A stretch of DNA of 64,000 nt. Source: Nematostella vectensis. Lineage: Eukaryota; Cnidaria; Anthozoa; Actiniaria; Edwardsiidae. The notes below the pieces were generated by a model. It saw only the letters and a list, made by a program, of their open reading frames with translations. It searched no databases and was not told the DNA's origin. How positions within the stretch are numbered: the stretch's first letter is position 1; every line of letters starts with the position of its first letter. The stretch is from the NCBI RefSeq assembly GCF_932526225.1, contig NC_064040.1:4337681-4401680 (forward strand). Reading direction: 5' to 3'. Both the position numbers and the translations under genes were made by a program. This document shows, one piece after another, positions 24,082-35,650 of this stretch.

Positions 24082-27000
24082 TTATTTCTCCACCAAAAAC
24101 TGGAAGATGATGTGACGCTTGTATTCCATTCCAGGGCGGAGTACCGTGTTAGGAAAAGATGGCTGTAGACAAGGACAGTTTATTACACTTATTAAGCAGA
24201 TGACAGGATAAAAGAATGCCAAAAATTAGCTTATTTTGATTGAGAGGGGGGTCCTCATGTAATGGATTGTAAAGAGTCCGTTTCTTGACTGCTTTTGGTT
24301 GTAATTGATCAATTTTTAGAATAAATTGCAACTAAGGCAGTCCCAACAAGTAAGCTATTATGGTATAGAATCCATTCCAAAAACTAACAAAATGTCCCAT
24401 TATTTCATGTTACCTCGTTGATAGCATTTGGGTAGTCCTGAGCTTCAAGAGCCAAGCCATCATGGTTGTGGTAATGAAGCCCTCCTTTTCCTGTGTTCCC
24501 CTCAAGGAAGTTCCCTGTGTACAGCTGCATTCCTGGCTGATTGGTGAATATTTGCAGTACTCTGCCACTTTCAGGATGGACAACCCTAAAGCACAAACAT
24601 CAAGAATGCCAAAAGTTAGCTTATTTTGATTGAGAGGGGGGTCCTCATGTAATGGATTGTAAAGAGCCCATTTCTTGACTGCTTTTGGTTGTAATTAATC
24701 AATTTTTAGAATAAATTGCAACTAAGGCAGTCCCAACAAATAAGCTATTATGGTATAGAATCCTGTATAGAAATCCTGGTATAGAACTCTGTCTGAAAGT
24801 TGATTAGCAGTAGGGAACGATTTAAGAATTAACAATGTGATTGGGGGGGGGGGGGGCACATCCTTAAGGAGGGTATGGGAATAAATGGTTTGGGGGATGT
24901 TATCAGCAGGAAAGCATTATAGTATGTGTGGGATAGTATTAATACATGCAGGATAGTGTAAGTAGCTAGAGGATAGGATAGTTATTTTTATAGTAAGTGC
25001 AGGAAAGTAGTGGTATGTGCCGGATAGTACAAGTATATGCTGGATAGTATAAGTATCAGGGCTTTCATTAACTTTCAGAGTAGTCGATGAAGATTGATAA
25101 GTAGGGGGTGGAAGTTATTTTATCTTTTAAGTTCAAATATAACTTAAGACATTTAAAAAAAAGTAGCTGGCAATCGGTGGAAAATAGCTGGCGCTTCCGC
25201 AGGCCGCCCGGGCCTAATGAAACCCCTGAGTATGTGTAGGATGGTATCAAGTGCAGGAAACTAGTATTATGTGAGATCCTACCTTGCTTTCATGCCTTCT
25301 CCTTGATTGAGACAGAAACAGTGATCATATCCTGGGGGAGTTTTGTCAATGTCTTTTCCTATTGCTTTGGGTTTAGTGAAGTCAAATGCACCTTCTGGTT
25401 CTCCTGTTACTGGTCGAAACTCCCCTGAGGGGATGGTAAGGAAGTAATGTGAGTCAGAGGCCAACTCCCCTGAGGGGAGGGGTAAGGAACTAATGAAGGT
25501 CAGGGGTTGGAACAAACAAACAGAAGCTTAAAGGTTCATGGGGCATACTAGAGGTGGTCTTGAAGAAGGCAACAACTACACAATTATATCCTGTCCTCCA
25601 ACATCAAATCAAGAACTTCCAAGAAGCTGTTTCGGAATTAATAGTAACAAGATATAACTATTTCATAGAGAAATTACTTTTTCAAACTGGATAATTTTTC
25701 TCTGGGCATTCACAATCATTTTACTGGATTTTAACAGAAATTCCCACTGGGTACACACTGGTACTTTTTTACAGGAGACTTGCAGGAAATTTATATTCTG
25801 GGAAGTGCAACTTGTGTAGGTAAAAGAACATTATTATATCTGTGGGTATCTGCACTTTATTAGTTGGTAGATACTTGTCGGCATCAATCCACATCACATG
25901 ACTTAGGACGTCCTTAGCAACCTGGAATCCATGCCATTATAAAAAAAAAAAAACTGAAAATAATAAGCAAACATAAATAATACAAAATAATAAACATATT
26001 TGAATACTGTGTAACTTATAAACAAATAGACAAAGAAATAAACATAATTACATAATAATAAAAATAAACATAATAAATAATTTACACAAGTAATAAACAA
26101 ATAACAATAAGCATACACAAATAATTAATTAACACAAGTAATGAACATGTATAAAATTAACATATATAGTAATTAATAAACAAATAGACACAAGTACTAA
26201 ACATCTAGCTATAAATATATTTAAATAATTGGCCAATTAGGTTATAAAATGAAAAAAATAAACATTGAAGATCTTGGAAATAAAAAGAGGTAGGGTTTTT
26301 GAGGTGAATAGACACAAGTACTAAACATCTAGCTATAAATATATTTAAATAATTGGCCAATTAGGTTATAAAATGAAAAAAATAAACATTGAAGATCTTG
26401 GAAATAAAAAGAGGTAGGGTTTTTGAGGTGATAAATTTTTCATGTAAAGTAAAAAGCTGTGTATATACATAAAAACAACATGCAGTTGACAGGCAGGGGG
26501 TGGAACACTGGGGGGCACTCCCCCCCCCCTCTAATAATTTTAAAAAAATTATAAGGAAATGACCATTTCGAGGCCTGCTACAGCAGTGGTAGAGGAGGAA
26601 CAGGTTTTTACATCTCTGACCTATGATCCCTGATTGAAGCTGGGACCTGAGAAGTGGGTTGAGAAGTGAAGCCTGTGCCGCACAGCCATCACAGACAGCT
26701 TTATGCCTGCTTCTTCTCAGATCCCTGCTCCCAGATAAGGATTAGGTAACAGGATGCTGTATTTTTTCAATAGAACTGTTTCTGGTTCTTATTTGGAAAG
26801 TATTTTAATGGGAAATTTAGGCCTAACAAAATATTATCGTAGAGATAGATGTTGAGTGGAAATCATACTCACCTGTCCCGCTAAGTTGAAGTAGGAGTGG
26901 TTGGTGAGATTGATAGGTGTAGCTTTACTTGTCGTCGCACTGTAGTTGATTCTGATTTCATTATCTTCTGTTAGACTGTACGTAACAGTGACTTTGACTT

Positions 27001-30000
27001 TTCCAGGGAAACCCTCTTCTCCATCATGGCTTGTGTAACTCATCTTAACATGATCTTCTTCTATACTGCTCTGCCACAAAACCTGACACAGCAAATATGA
27101 AACATATAGTATTTAGCTACCTCTACTGTAAATTGAATACAGTTTGCAAATGAAAGGCACTTTAAAGAAGGCCATTCACTGCCATATTATGCTCCCTTAC
27201 AATACCCAGTGAATCCACTCCATCAGCTAACTCAAGCTAGTTACTGAGAAACTTTCAATAAATACCATTCAAATATAAGACTTCAATCATGAATGGTTAT
27301 TTTTAAGTTTTCTTGCAAATAAACCACTGTATTTTCAATTGTAAACAATAACAAAGGAGTGGTTGTTTGGCATTTTTTGCTAAAATGTTTTTCTTTTGTC
27401 AATAAAATTTCCTGTTTTGGTGATTCAAGATCTGATAAAGGGATAATGCTCAGCAAAACTACTCCAGGGGAATTTTAACAATATGTTTATTTATTTGCCT
27501 TTTTCCACAAACCTACGCAGACAACTAATCTACAGCTTGTTTTAAGTATTCAGTTGTTGTACTGCTTATACTGCTTATACTATATATATTGTCTTATACT
27601 TGCTTGTAATTTAATGATTTGAATTGATTTTGGTTTTTTGGGTCAATAATGCTTCTACACACCTTGTTGAAGCCTATGAGGCCGCCATGAAGACAGTTTG
27701 GACCATTATTCTTAGCAAGATGGTACGTTTTACCATCAAGTGTAAACTCAGCATTTGCAATTCTATTGGCGACACGCCCAATTGTACTACCAAAGTATGG
27801 TGGATTGTCTTCAAAGCCTGAGGAATTTTAGCAAGAAATTATTGTTTATCATGTTTGTTTATCATGTCTGCAAATTTTCTATCACAAATGATAACAGGCT
27901 AGGAATGCTAAGAAAGAGCAATCCAAATGTGCTGGTACATTTATTTTGTTACTTTAAGGGATTGTGTTTGGGCACTTTTTGTATATAGTCCAACTTATAT
28001 AACATGAAAAATGGCTACATTCCAAATGAAGCAGCATAGAATATATCCTAGATGACGGTTTGATACATTTATAACATCACATCACACACACAATATGAAT
28101 AAATGGCTGCCATTGATGGCATAAGGTCTAAAAAAGCCTGGGGTGAGCAAGAATTTCTCAACTTACACTGTTCTAGGAGAGGAAAAACCACTGAAAAGAA
28201 CAACAACAACACAAACAACTGAAGTGGATACCCAAATATTGTTTGTAATGTCCTAATAAAGAATGGCCCAAGTGAGAATGAAAAAAGCCCTGGGAGGGGG
28301 GGGGGGTACTCACTATTTCCATCAGACTGGGATCATCGTTGTATCTTTGAGGGTGTAAATTTGGAGCCTTGGGTATCTTTTAGGGGTGAAAATAAGAATG
28401 CACAGATTTTTTGTTTTATTCAGTATCTTTTAGGGTGCTATTATAGACATCCCTCATTTAAAACTTCTAGGTCAGGAAAGAGCATTTAAATGTGTCAATC
28501 TTCCATTAGAGTCAGTTTAAAATGAAAGTTTTTATCACAATTTTTTTACGTTTGAGTTATCTTTTAGGGGGTAAATTCATGCCAAACCATGCCCACTTTA
28601 GTATCTTCTAGGGTTGCTTAAAAAAATCCAGGCGATGATCCCCGTCCGTTTGATATCAGAGAACCCCCCCTCCCCTGAAAAAACGCTTGTTTTCAGCGGT
28701 CAGCTAAATGGGCTGGCAGCGTTTCACTTTCGCTCTGTAACGTTTGTGCTCTTATCCTTCCTATATGGGATATGGTGCTCCAAATTGCTCCCTGTATAAT
28801 TGTAATATGCCTGACATGAAGATCTTAGCATAGCTGGGTGGAACAGTTTTCCACCTCTCGAAAGCCTGGTTTCCAACGAGGGCTTACCTGATAGTAACCT
28901 GGAAATGTCGTCTTCTAGACATTCCAATTATCTCCAGGTCGTCTAAGATCTAGCACACCTCTACGAGATACTTTGTCCATCAAGCGGCAAGCAAAATTGC
29001 AGTGCTTCCAGGGTTCTGATCAGTTTTTGCTAGTATTATTGCTACCCACTATCCTGATGTCATCTTTGGTTGTGAGTCAAAACTCAGCCCTGACGATCCC
29101 ACATATTCCTCTTTCCCAGACTAACCAGCAGTTGCAGGCCAATGTCATGGCCTTTAACTATTTGTTCTTTCCAAGAACAATACGTACCTGGAACATTCTT
29201 CCTGACAAAGTAGTGAACGCTGCTGATCTGCCCTTATTTAATTTGGCAGTAGCACTTGCAATAAGTCAACTTAAGGTGCCCAGTCACCTTCACAGGCTAT
29301 AGATCAGCCCTGTCTGTCTCTCCCATTATTAGAGCAATCTATTTTGAGAAGTACCTATTCTAAGTTCAAAACAGAATTGTTTGATAAATACAGTAACTTA
29401 CAAGATTTATACTTTCAATATTATATATTTACCTTTGATGTCATCATATCCCAGCGTGATGTCTTCAAAGGTGCCATTTCTGTATAAAATAAATAATAAT
29501 CATTTCTAAATATTCAGAATAACAGGCAGGACTTGAGGGGAGGTGTTTTTTTTTTTTCAATTTTATTTTATAATTCTGTGCTGTTGTATTTTTATCATGA
29601 TATCATGAATATATTTTTTTTCTCTTAGTCTATAAATTACCTTACTTTGAAATAGCATAGTATCGATTTTTTTTTTTAAATATTGGAGGTTTTGGTACCC
29701 CCCCCCCCCTCCTTGCGGTATAAAATGAACTAGAAATTGCCTTTATGCAAGTTTGTAATTAAAAAAGCGAAAGGTCTCTATGTCTAGAATGTCGTAGGTA
29801 TCTGCAAACTCTAAAATATTTTAGGAACTTAAGCGTTTATAGCTTTGGTCAATGAAGCTATTGCTCCACTAACTGTACGAAAGCACGCAAAGGCACGCAT
29901 GCGGACATGCGACAAATATTTCTCACAGCTCCCTTCCTCCTAACCTATCAGGAGTCTTGACAGCAATTATGATCGCTCCAAAGGATATCACTTCTACTTG

Positions 30001-30093
30001 TACTCCATTCATGTTCGTAAATGTGTACTTGTAGACGTCTTTGCCGGCTTTTGTCTGCCCGTACAAACTCTTTTCAATCTTGGCGGACGCCAT
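24082..30093 (-). CDS. GALM: Galactose mutarotase (aldose 1-epimerase), complete, 8 exons
   Basis: Exons in transcript order: 30093-29945, 29479-29433, 27817-27663, 27082-26873, 25921-25840, 25424-25283, 24585-24414, 24162-24082. They total 1038 nt, 345 aa, against 342 in human GALM. Family hallmarks are [45 protein letters not shown] (with the catalytic His), [20 protein letters not shown] and a C-terminal [12 protein letters not shown]. The enzyme is cytosolic and interconverts alpha- and beta-aldose anomers, feeding galactose into the Leloir pathway. I chose the start [14 protein letters not shown] because it fits the family N-terminus; in-frame upstream ATGs lie at 30105 and 30141. Six of seven introns are GT-AG. 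The intron between exons 5 and 6 starts CAG|ATATAATA and needs an AT donor to keep frame and motif. The exon 6 acceptor is tandemly duplicated. Introns hold a LINE relic, a TIR element and two direct duplications. Confidence 0.94.
24213..24764. repeat. 160-bp direct repeat pair flanking GALM exon 7
   Basis: About 24213-24372 and 24604-24764 are near-identical (AAGAATGCCAAAA.TTAGCTT through GGTATAGAATCC). Exon 7 (24414-24585) is sandwiched between them. Recombination between the copies would delete exon 7. It looks like an old segmental duplication or two insertions of one small element. Confidence 0.9.
25057..25228. mobile_element. TIR element of 172 bp (CAGGG..TTTCATTAA ends), hAT-like
   Basis: Ends are CAGGGCTTTCATTAAC and ...CCTAATGAAACCCCTG, an imperfect inverted pair, flanked by AGTAT on both sides as a probable 5-bp target duplication. 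A second family member lies at 53632-53796. The interior matches too (AAATATAAC, GTAGGGGGTGGAAGTTAT, a GTAGC.GGC block). There is no transposase, so this is a MITE. Confidence 0.8.
25417..25507 (-). repeat. 45-bp tandem duplication of the GALM exon 6 acceptor
   Basis: On the minus strand TTCCTTACC...CCCCTCAG|GGGAGTT occurs twice, 45 bp apart. The copy next to the coding sequence is the real acceptor (exon begins 25424). The outer copy is an intact-looking decoy with its own branch-like TTCCTTACC. Confidence 0.85.
26187..26430. repeat. 122-bp tandem duplication in GALM intron 4
   Basis: The block from ATAGACACAAGTACTAAACA to GTAGGGTTTTTGAGGTG occurs back to back with essentially no differences, which implies a recent duplication. 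The surrounding 25930-26220 is very AT-rich with AATAAACA motifs and no gene. Confidence 0.9.
28960..29310 (+). mobile_element. Relic of a non-LTR (LINE) ORF2 C-terminus, antisense inside a GALM intron
   Basis: The plus-strand frame contains [29 protein letters not shown], typical of the region after reverse transcriptase in CR1/L2-like LINEs (NSFFPRTI..WN.LP..V). Only about 100 codons remain, and stops interrupt the upstream part. It is a dead fragment within the 27818-29432 intron of GALM. The subfamily is not determined. Confidence 0.75.
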
Positions 30094-31039
30094 CTTGGAT
30101 ATCATGCAACAAAAGAGAAGTCGCAATGCACTCTGGAGCATTTTGGGGTAGGGGGGAAGGGAAGTCTCTCGCGCGCCGTGTGCTAGTCAATTTTTCACAG
30201 TCATTATATTTCGCGCAAGAGTAATCGGGTCGGTTGGTTATTAAAACAAGAAACGCTTGAGCTATCACGCTGTCAACAAAACCACCGATCTATAACACTA
30301 CCTGTAACCACATATTACAAAATGTGTGATTTACCGGGTAGCGCCCCCTCTACAATAACCCCCCAGCCCAAAAAAAGGACTTATTCGAATCATTACGGTA
30401 TGCACGTGCGCTACTGAGCAAAGGAGAACAAAAGACAAAAGACGGCAATATCACCGCGTGCTGTGCATGATGACGAAATTACCATACTACTATAGCAACA
30501 CGCTAGTTCCCAAGAGAGGCAAGCGAGAAATAGACCCCGATATTTTTCAACCTCCATCTCAGCGAGCTGTGCTTGGCGTAACCGACTAAGACAGGCCTGG
30601 GATCCTGGTTATTTCCTCCCCATTAATGCGCGGGTACCTCAGGTGCCTTTGTGTTGTACAGTTTGCTAGATAGCGGTGCTGGAGCCGAAATCTTCAGCTT
30701 AGCCGTAAAGCTTTAGCTGCCATACGGTGTTTCAGCGCATGTCTGGAAGTATGGTCTTTTTTTTTCTCGTTTCATCTGTAATGAGGAGGTTCGATCCGCG
30801 GCCATACGACTATACCTTTTTTTCCCATTAATTATCTGTAGGGATAAACTAACATACATGTGGTAATCTGTGGTACAGTAATAATTTTTTTTGTTCATTA
30901 TTGATTCCTGCTGAATTTTGCCACCATTTCGTATAACTACTTAAAACCAGGTAGACAAGATTTTAGTGGCACTGCGCTAAAATAGTAAGTTCATTTGCAA
31001 TCAGCTGATGATGACTTCTCCTTGTGTAGCTGACCGCTG

Positions 31040-31275
31040 GACAGGTATGTGTGTGTGTGTGTGTGTGGGGGGAGCTTAACGTCGGTGAAAAAAAATATAT
31101 AATACCTGAATAATACCTGACACACTTGGTAATACATAACACACTTTGTAAATACCTGACAAACTTTGCAACACATGACACACTTTGTAATACCTGACAC
31201 ACTTTATAATACTTGACACATTTTGTAATAAATAAAACACTTTGCAATACCTGACACACTTTGTAATACTTGTTA
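31040..31275. repeat. TG dinucleotide run and ~20-bp minisatellite
   Basis: A GTGTGTGTGT run at about 31046-31067 is followed by roughly nine diverged copies of ACCTGACACACTTTGTAAT. The open frames read on the minus strand are repeat artefacts. The interval between GALM (30093) and the C14orf119-like gene (32132) otherwise shows no coding evidence. Confidence 0.8.
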
Positions 31276-32131
31276 TTTTTTTCTTGTTTCTGATCATGAA
31301 AGATATTATATGCAACATGCACGACTGAGCATATAGGAGAGCGAAAGGTTAAAGATTATTGGGATGTGTGCTCTCCTCAACCTTGAATTTTGGAATACCC
31401 CTCCCAAATAAGCGCCCCCCTCCCCTCCCTTAAAATGATCTTAACAAAAGCACCACTTGTCTGGTGTAAATCTATTTAAATGCACAATGAAAAACCCTCC
31501 ATAAATATACCATATTAAGTCTAACAACAATTTTTACTGTCTTCAATTTATCACAAATATGGTTTTGTTCACAAATCATGTCTGCAACATAAATGTGTTG
31601 CTTATAACCCCACCCCTTCCCCACTTGCATCACTTGCAGGTACATTAGAGATAGAAAAGTTGCTATAGTCAGTTCAATGGACTCCAGATCACACAAAAAT
31701 CCTTAGTCAGTGCTTTAACCATTTGGTGGGCAATCTTCTTGCTCCAATAATGGCACTAATTTTTCTTGAATTTGGGTAGCCCTCCAGTTCAAAGGGGAGG
31801 CAGTGAGTTACCCCTTTTGACTTTTCCTAGGACAACCCTTGTGTTATCACAATTCACCCTAGCCTCCTCCGCAGGCAACTCATAATGAAAAGGACTGAAA
31901 GAATGGGTTACCTGTGGCGAAATTGCGGGGGAAGGCGACTAAGGAGAAGTAGAGAGGGCAGCGCTTCCGGTTTGTCACTTCCGTTTTTTGCCACAGGAAA
32001 CCCAATCCTTTTTTTTCTTTTTCCGGTCTATGAGATGCCTGCGGAGGAGGCTAAATTCACCCCTACGATATTCATCTCTGGAATGTTCCGTCTAGGAAAT
32101 TACCTTCCTACTGAGAGAATTCTATGCTGTG

Positions 32132-32455
32132 TCAGGACGATTGGGCCGTACGGGCCACCTTTTGGTAGAAATACTGTACAGTTTCATAGTCCACTTTTTC
32201 AAGCTCGTCCACGAAAATGTTCCTCTGTGTGTCGCTCCACTCCGCGAACCATTTGCTGAACATTCTCAGTTGGCACTCAAACGTGTCTAGTCTCTTGTCT
32301 TGTAGAGTCATGGACTCTAGCGCGTTGTACAGAGAGCAGACATGCCGGGGAACAACCTTGGTCACCATAAGATCCATGAAGGAAACCCTTTGATATGGCG
32401 TCCACGCGTCAAACCACGACACCAACGTTCGCATTCGTTGAGCTGTTTGGTTCAT
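32132..32455 (-). CDS. C14orf119: C14orf119-like conserved protein, single coding exon, 107 aa
   Basis: One uninterrupted frame starts with MNQTAQRMRTLVSWFDAWTP. It aligns by eye along its length with human C14orf119: a tryptophan-containing WF..W....R..F..DL...VVP block, then FECQLRMFSKWFAEWSDTQRN.F...LE and a C-terminal YQKVA.TA. The family (DUF4508 as I recall) has no established biochemical role, and I assign none. Human C14orf119 has a longer, low-complexity N-terminus that is missing here. The start ATG is at 32453-32455. Its 5' end faces GON7 405 bp away, which suggests a shared promoter. No intron is needed. Confidence 0.86.
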   Translation of the reverse strand: MNQTAQRMRTLVSWFDAWTPYQRVSFMDLMVTKVVPRHVCSLYNALESMTLQDKRLDTFECQLRMFSKWFAEWSDTQRNIFVDELEKVDYETVQYFYQKVARTAQSS

Positions 32456-32859
32456 TTCACTGATTTCAGCGAGTTACCGGAGGATAATATGATGTAAATA
32501 AATAACATCATAAGTATACTCTTGATACACTTACTTTCTTGCTGGCCATTATGGCTATTTTACAAATACAGGAAAGTCATAGCTTCTTTCCTACATGGAA
32601 GTTGTCGCTTCTTAAAATCAAACTATGAACCCCAAGCGCCACTTGCAATACACAGGTAACCCATCAAATTACCATTTTACCATACTAGAAAGTGTCTACA
32701 AATTAAAAAACCTCTAGCCTGATAACAATTATCGTTTAACCTTTTTATACTGCAAATAGATATCTATTTTCTCCCCGTTTGTTTTCCATTTTATTTCTAG
32801 TTTTAGCCGAAAAGTGGTTTAGCATTTGGGCTCCCTGTGGATTGGCCTGGGTATTCAAT
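32456..32859. promoter_or_regulatory. Putative bidirectional promoter of the C14orf119-like / GON7 pair
   Basis: The 404-bp gap separates two divergent start codons, so both 5' UTRs and promoters must overlap or lie in the genes. No TATA box is evident on either side at a sensible distance. Two housekeeping-type genes in head-to-head arrangement usually share such a core. Transcription starts are not defined by sequence alone. Confidence 0.5.
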
Positions 32860-34087
32860 ATGGCGGCATGTGCGGGCTCAGTTTGTGTGTCTGCGAACTT
32901 GAGGAAAAGGGAAGGAGATCTTGTTCAATTTAGCGAGGAAGTCGAGCAGGGCAGTGTGGGATATTCAGGGCTGATCGAAAGCTTGGTGAAAGTTCAGAAA
33001 CAAGTAAACGTCTCGCTGACAGAAATAGTAGAAGCTGAAAAGTCACAGGGAACAGGCAAGCATACTCATGTTCACAGAAAGAAAATGTGATTACTCTAGT
33101 TCATGTTAAATGTAAATACTATTTCTTAAATACTTAAGTAGTAAACCTCTTAACTTAGCTATTGTGGGGGTGCACTGTTGGAATGTAGAGCAAAGTTACA
33201 GTACAATTCATAGATCCGACGAGCGCACGAATAACCAATCAGAAAGCAGCAAATAGAAGCCAGCGAAGTGCAACCCAAATGTCCCACAAATTGTACAACA
33301 TGTCGGATGAGGTCTGTGAATCCTGCTCAGGTTTATCTAAAATATAGACGTTTATAGGGGTTTTCCTGCGACTTGGGATATAAAAGACGGTCACCTAACA
33401 TGATAGAGATTGATTTGTTGTCCAAGCTTGGTGACTTACACTGTTCTTGTATATGTGGTTTGTTTGCTTTTTGTTTTTCTTTTTTTCGCAAAAATTTTAC
33501 GTGTTTTTCTGCAATTTGAGTCCCAACTCTACACTAAAAGTGGCTGGTCAAAAAAAACAGGGCTAGCACTTTCTACGCTGACCGGAAAATGCTTATTGCT
33601 TGTACAGATTCACAGAAAAAATTATCAAACCAATCTTTTTAGCCGTCAATTGCCGACTTTTTTTGGGACATTTGTGGGACCACATGGCTGTTATTGCATC
33701 ATCTCTTTCCTTATTGGCTATTCGTGCGCGCGTGATTGACATGTTGGATCTATGAATAGAGTTCATTCTGTAGCCGAGCTAAGGAGAACAGAAAGCCCCC
33801 CAATGGGCCCTCTTGTTCAGTGTTGGAGAGGTAGAAGACTTATTCTAGTGTGGAGGGGTAGAAGACATATTTTTCATTTTTTGTATCCTCCCCTTTTCTG
33901 ATACTACATTATTGGATCATTGGGTTTTTTTTAATTAACATTTCTCTCAAAAGGAACTGCCTCTGATACTGCTAATGATGACAACAATGATGGGGATGAT
34001 GATGACGATGATGACGATGATGATGATGATGATGCTGACAATGATGCAAATGATGAACCAATCCACAAAAAGCCCAAAACCTTATAA
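32860..34087 (+). CDS. GON7: GON7-like subunit of the KEOPS/EKC tRNA t6A complex, two exons
   Basis: Exon 1 is 32860-33055 and exon 2 33954-34087, 330 nt, 109 aa (human GON7 has 100). The start is the ATG in CAATATGGCGGC. Residues 10-60 (ANLRKREGDLVQFSEEV... GLIESLVKVQKQV...L) resemble the N-terminal half of GON7, which folds on LAGE3. After an acidic stretch the protein ends PIHKKPKTL, close to the human acidic tail ending in KRPKTPS. KEOPS makes N6-threonylcarbamoyl-adenosine in ANN-decoding tRNAs, and GON7 stabilises the complex. The intron begins GC (ACAG|GCAAGC) and ends AAAG. Only that junction joins the halves in phase. The acidic tail is encoded by a GAT microsatellite of about 13 Asp, so its length probably varies. 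The homology is read by eye over a fast-evolving family. Confidence 0.75.
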
Positions 34088-35539
34088 AATTGTGAGTATT
34101 TTACTAAAGAATTGTAACCCTCAATTTGTTAGAGATTGTCTGCAAAGTGTCCACCCCCAGACTTTTGAAATCTGGATCCTACAAGATTTCTCCCCACAGA
34201 TAAAGGAAGATGATAGGGTGACCCCCCCAGCCCCAAAAGGGTGCAAAACAAAGGCATTCTTTTAGCTGAGGGTCAAGTAGAATATATGAGAAATGCTATG
34301 AGATAGTAAGCAATGTTTTATCATTTTTTTTTTAAGAAATGACAAAAAACACATGTTTGCTCTTAACCCATTGACTCCTGGCTATTTTTGAGCTGAATTT
34401 ACAAAAAACAGACTAAAAACAGCTACCTCCCCCCCCTATTCTGAGTTTTATACAGCCCTTCAAAGTCAAACACAAAACCTTGCCTGAATCTGATGTTTTC
34501 TTGGGCATTTTTTTTCTAAAAAAGCTATGCATATCATCCCTATCAATAAGTCCAGTCATGTACAAGTAAAAAAATTCTATTTTCTAGGTTAAAGATATTC
34601 ACTTGCTAGAAATGGCATATATGTGATCCAGTCCACTTGTGTATTTCACAGCACAAGTCTAAAAAGGCCTAGTTATTTTGATTAAAATCTAGGGGTGATG
34701 GATTAACCCATTGACTCCTGGCTATTTTTGAACTGAATTTACAAAAAAACAGACTGAAAACAGATACCTCCCCCCTATTCTGAGTTTTATACAGCCCGTC
34801 AAAGTCAAACACAGCTGCACCTAGTCAGCGGTATCCAAGCTTTCCAATAGTGCTTTGCGGTCCCCACTTTTAATCCCTCGTCGTTGTGCTGAAGCCAGCA
34901 CAAGTTGATGGTTGCTTGTATTTTTCATCAAAAATACAGCTATGAGCATATTAGGAGAGTGTCTCAGGACATCATGAAGTCTATTGGGGCATAATTGAGT
35001 GCTTTGCTTATGGATATTCGCAAGCAAAGGTGGATTCATGATTATTTTTTCTTGTTTGGCTTTGCCTGGATGAGAAAATAATTTTCTAATTAATCACCAC
35101 AGCTCTCCTAAATGTTGTCTTTTTGAAACCAAATTGATTCCAAAATTGTTTACACTGCTATTCTGGGTCTGTATGACCTGGAATTGATTTGTTTGGCTTC
35201 GGGGTGAAAAGACTTATAAAAAACCATCTGACTTTGGGGAGAGGAGTGTTGACTGGCCCTCCCCTCGTGAATTTTTCCCTGGATCTCCCAGAATGCTTTT
35301 CAATCCGTAAAGGCATCTTCATGGTTTTACAAGCCTTCAAGGAGTGGACATTGTGTTTTGAGGCCATGGAAATGAACCTGGAGGATCAGAATAAAGGTAT
35401 CTATTTGTGTCTTGAACTGTGTTTGCTGATCTCTCTCCCTTGTGTTGTATTTTGAGCGTTTTATTGAGAGGGGTGATTCTGCTTTTCTTTCCTTGTTGGA
35501 CTTGAAATTTGTCAAAGAACCTGTGCTATTATTTGGCTT

Positions 35540-35650
35540 AAGAGTAGTTTCCAACACCTTGGTTGGATACATATCTTCAAGACCATTTATCCCTAAGACT
35601 GATGCCTGAGTATCTTCATCTTGTTGTGTTTAGTTTGCATTTATCAATTT
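35540..35650. repeat. Dispersed repeat, relative of 63880-63990
   Basis: Shared blocks are CTTGGTTG.AT.C.TATCTTCAAG, CATTT.TCC, GACTGATGCCTGAGTATC and TCTTGT.GTGTTTA. Copies 28 kb apart in the same orientation suggest an interspersed element of unknown class. The adjoining reading frame at 35189-35400 may belong to the same element. Confidence 0.7.

Noticed and set aside
30021..30268. Frames antisense or upstream of GALM exon 1
   Set aside because: They are shadows of the GALM first exon and its 5' flank without motifs.
35189..35455. Exon of an unknown gene
   Set aside because: It is protein-like near its end and followed by a GTATCT donor, but no acceptor or partner exon was found and it adjoins a dispersed repeat, so it is more likely element-derived.
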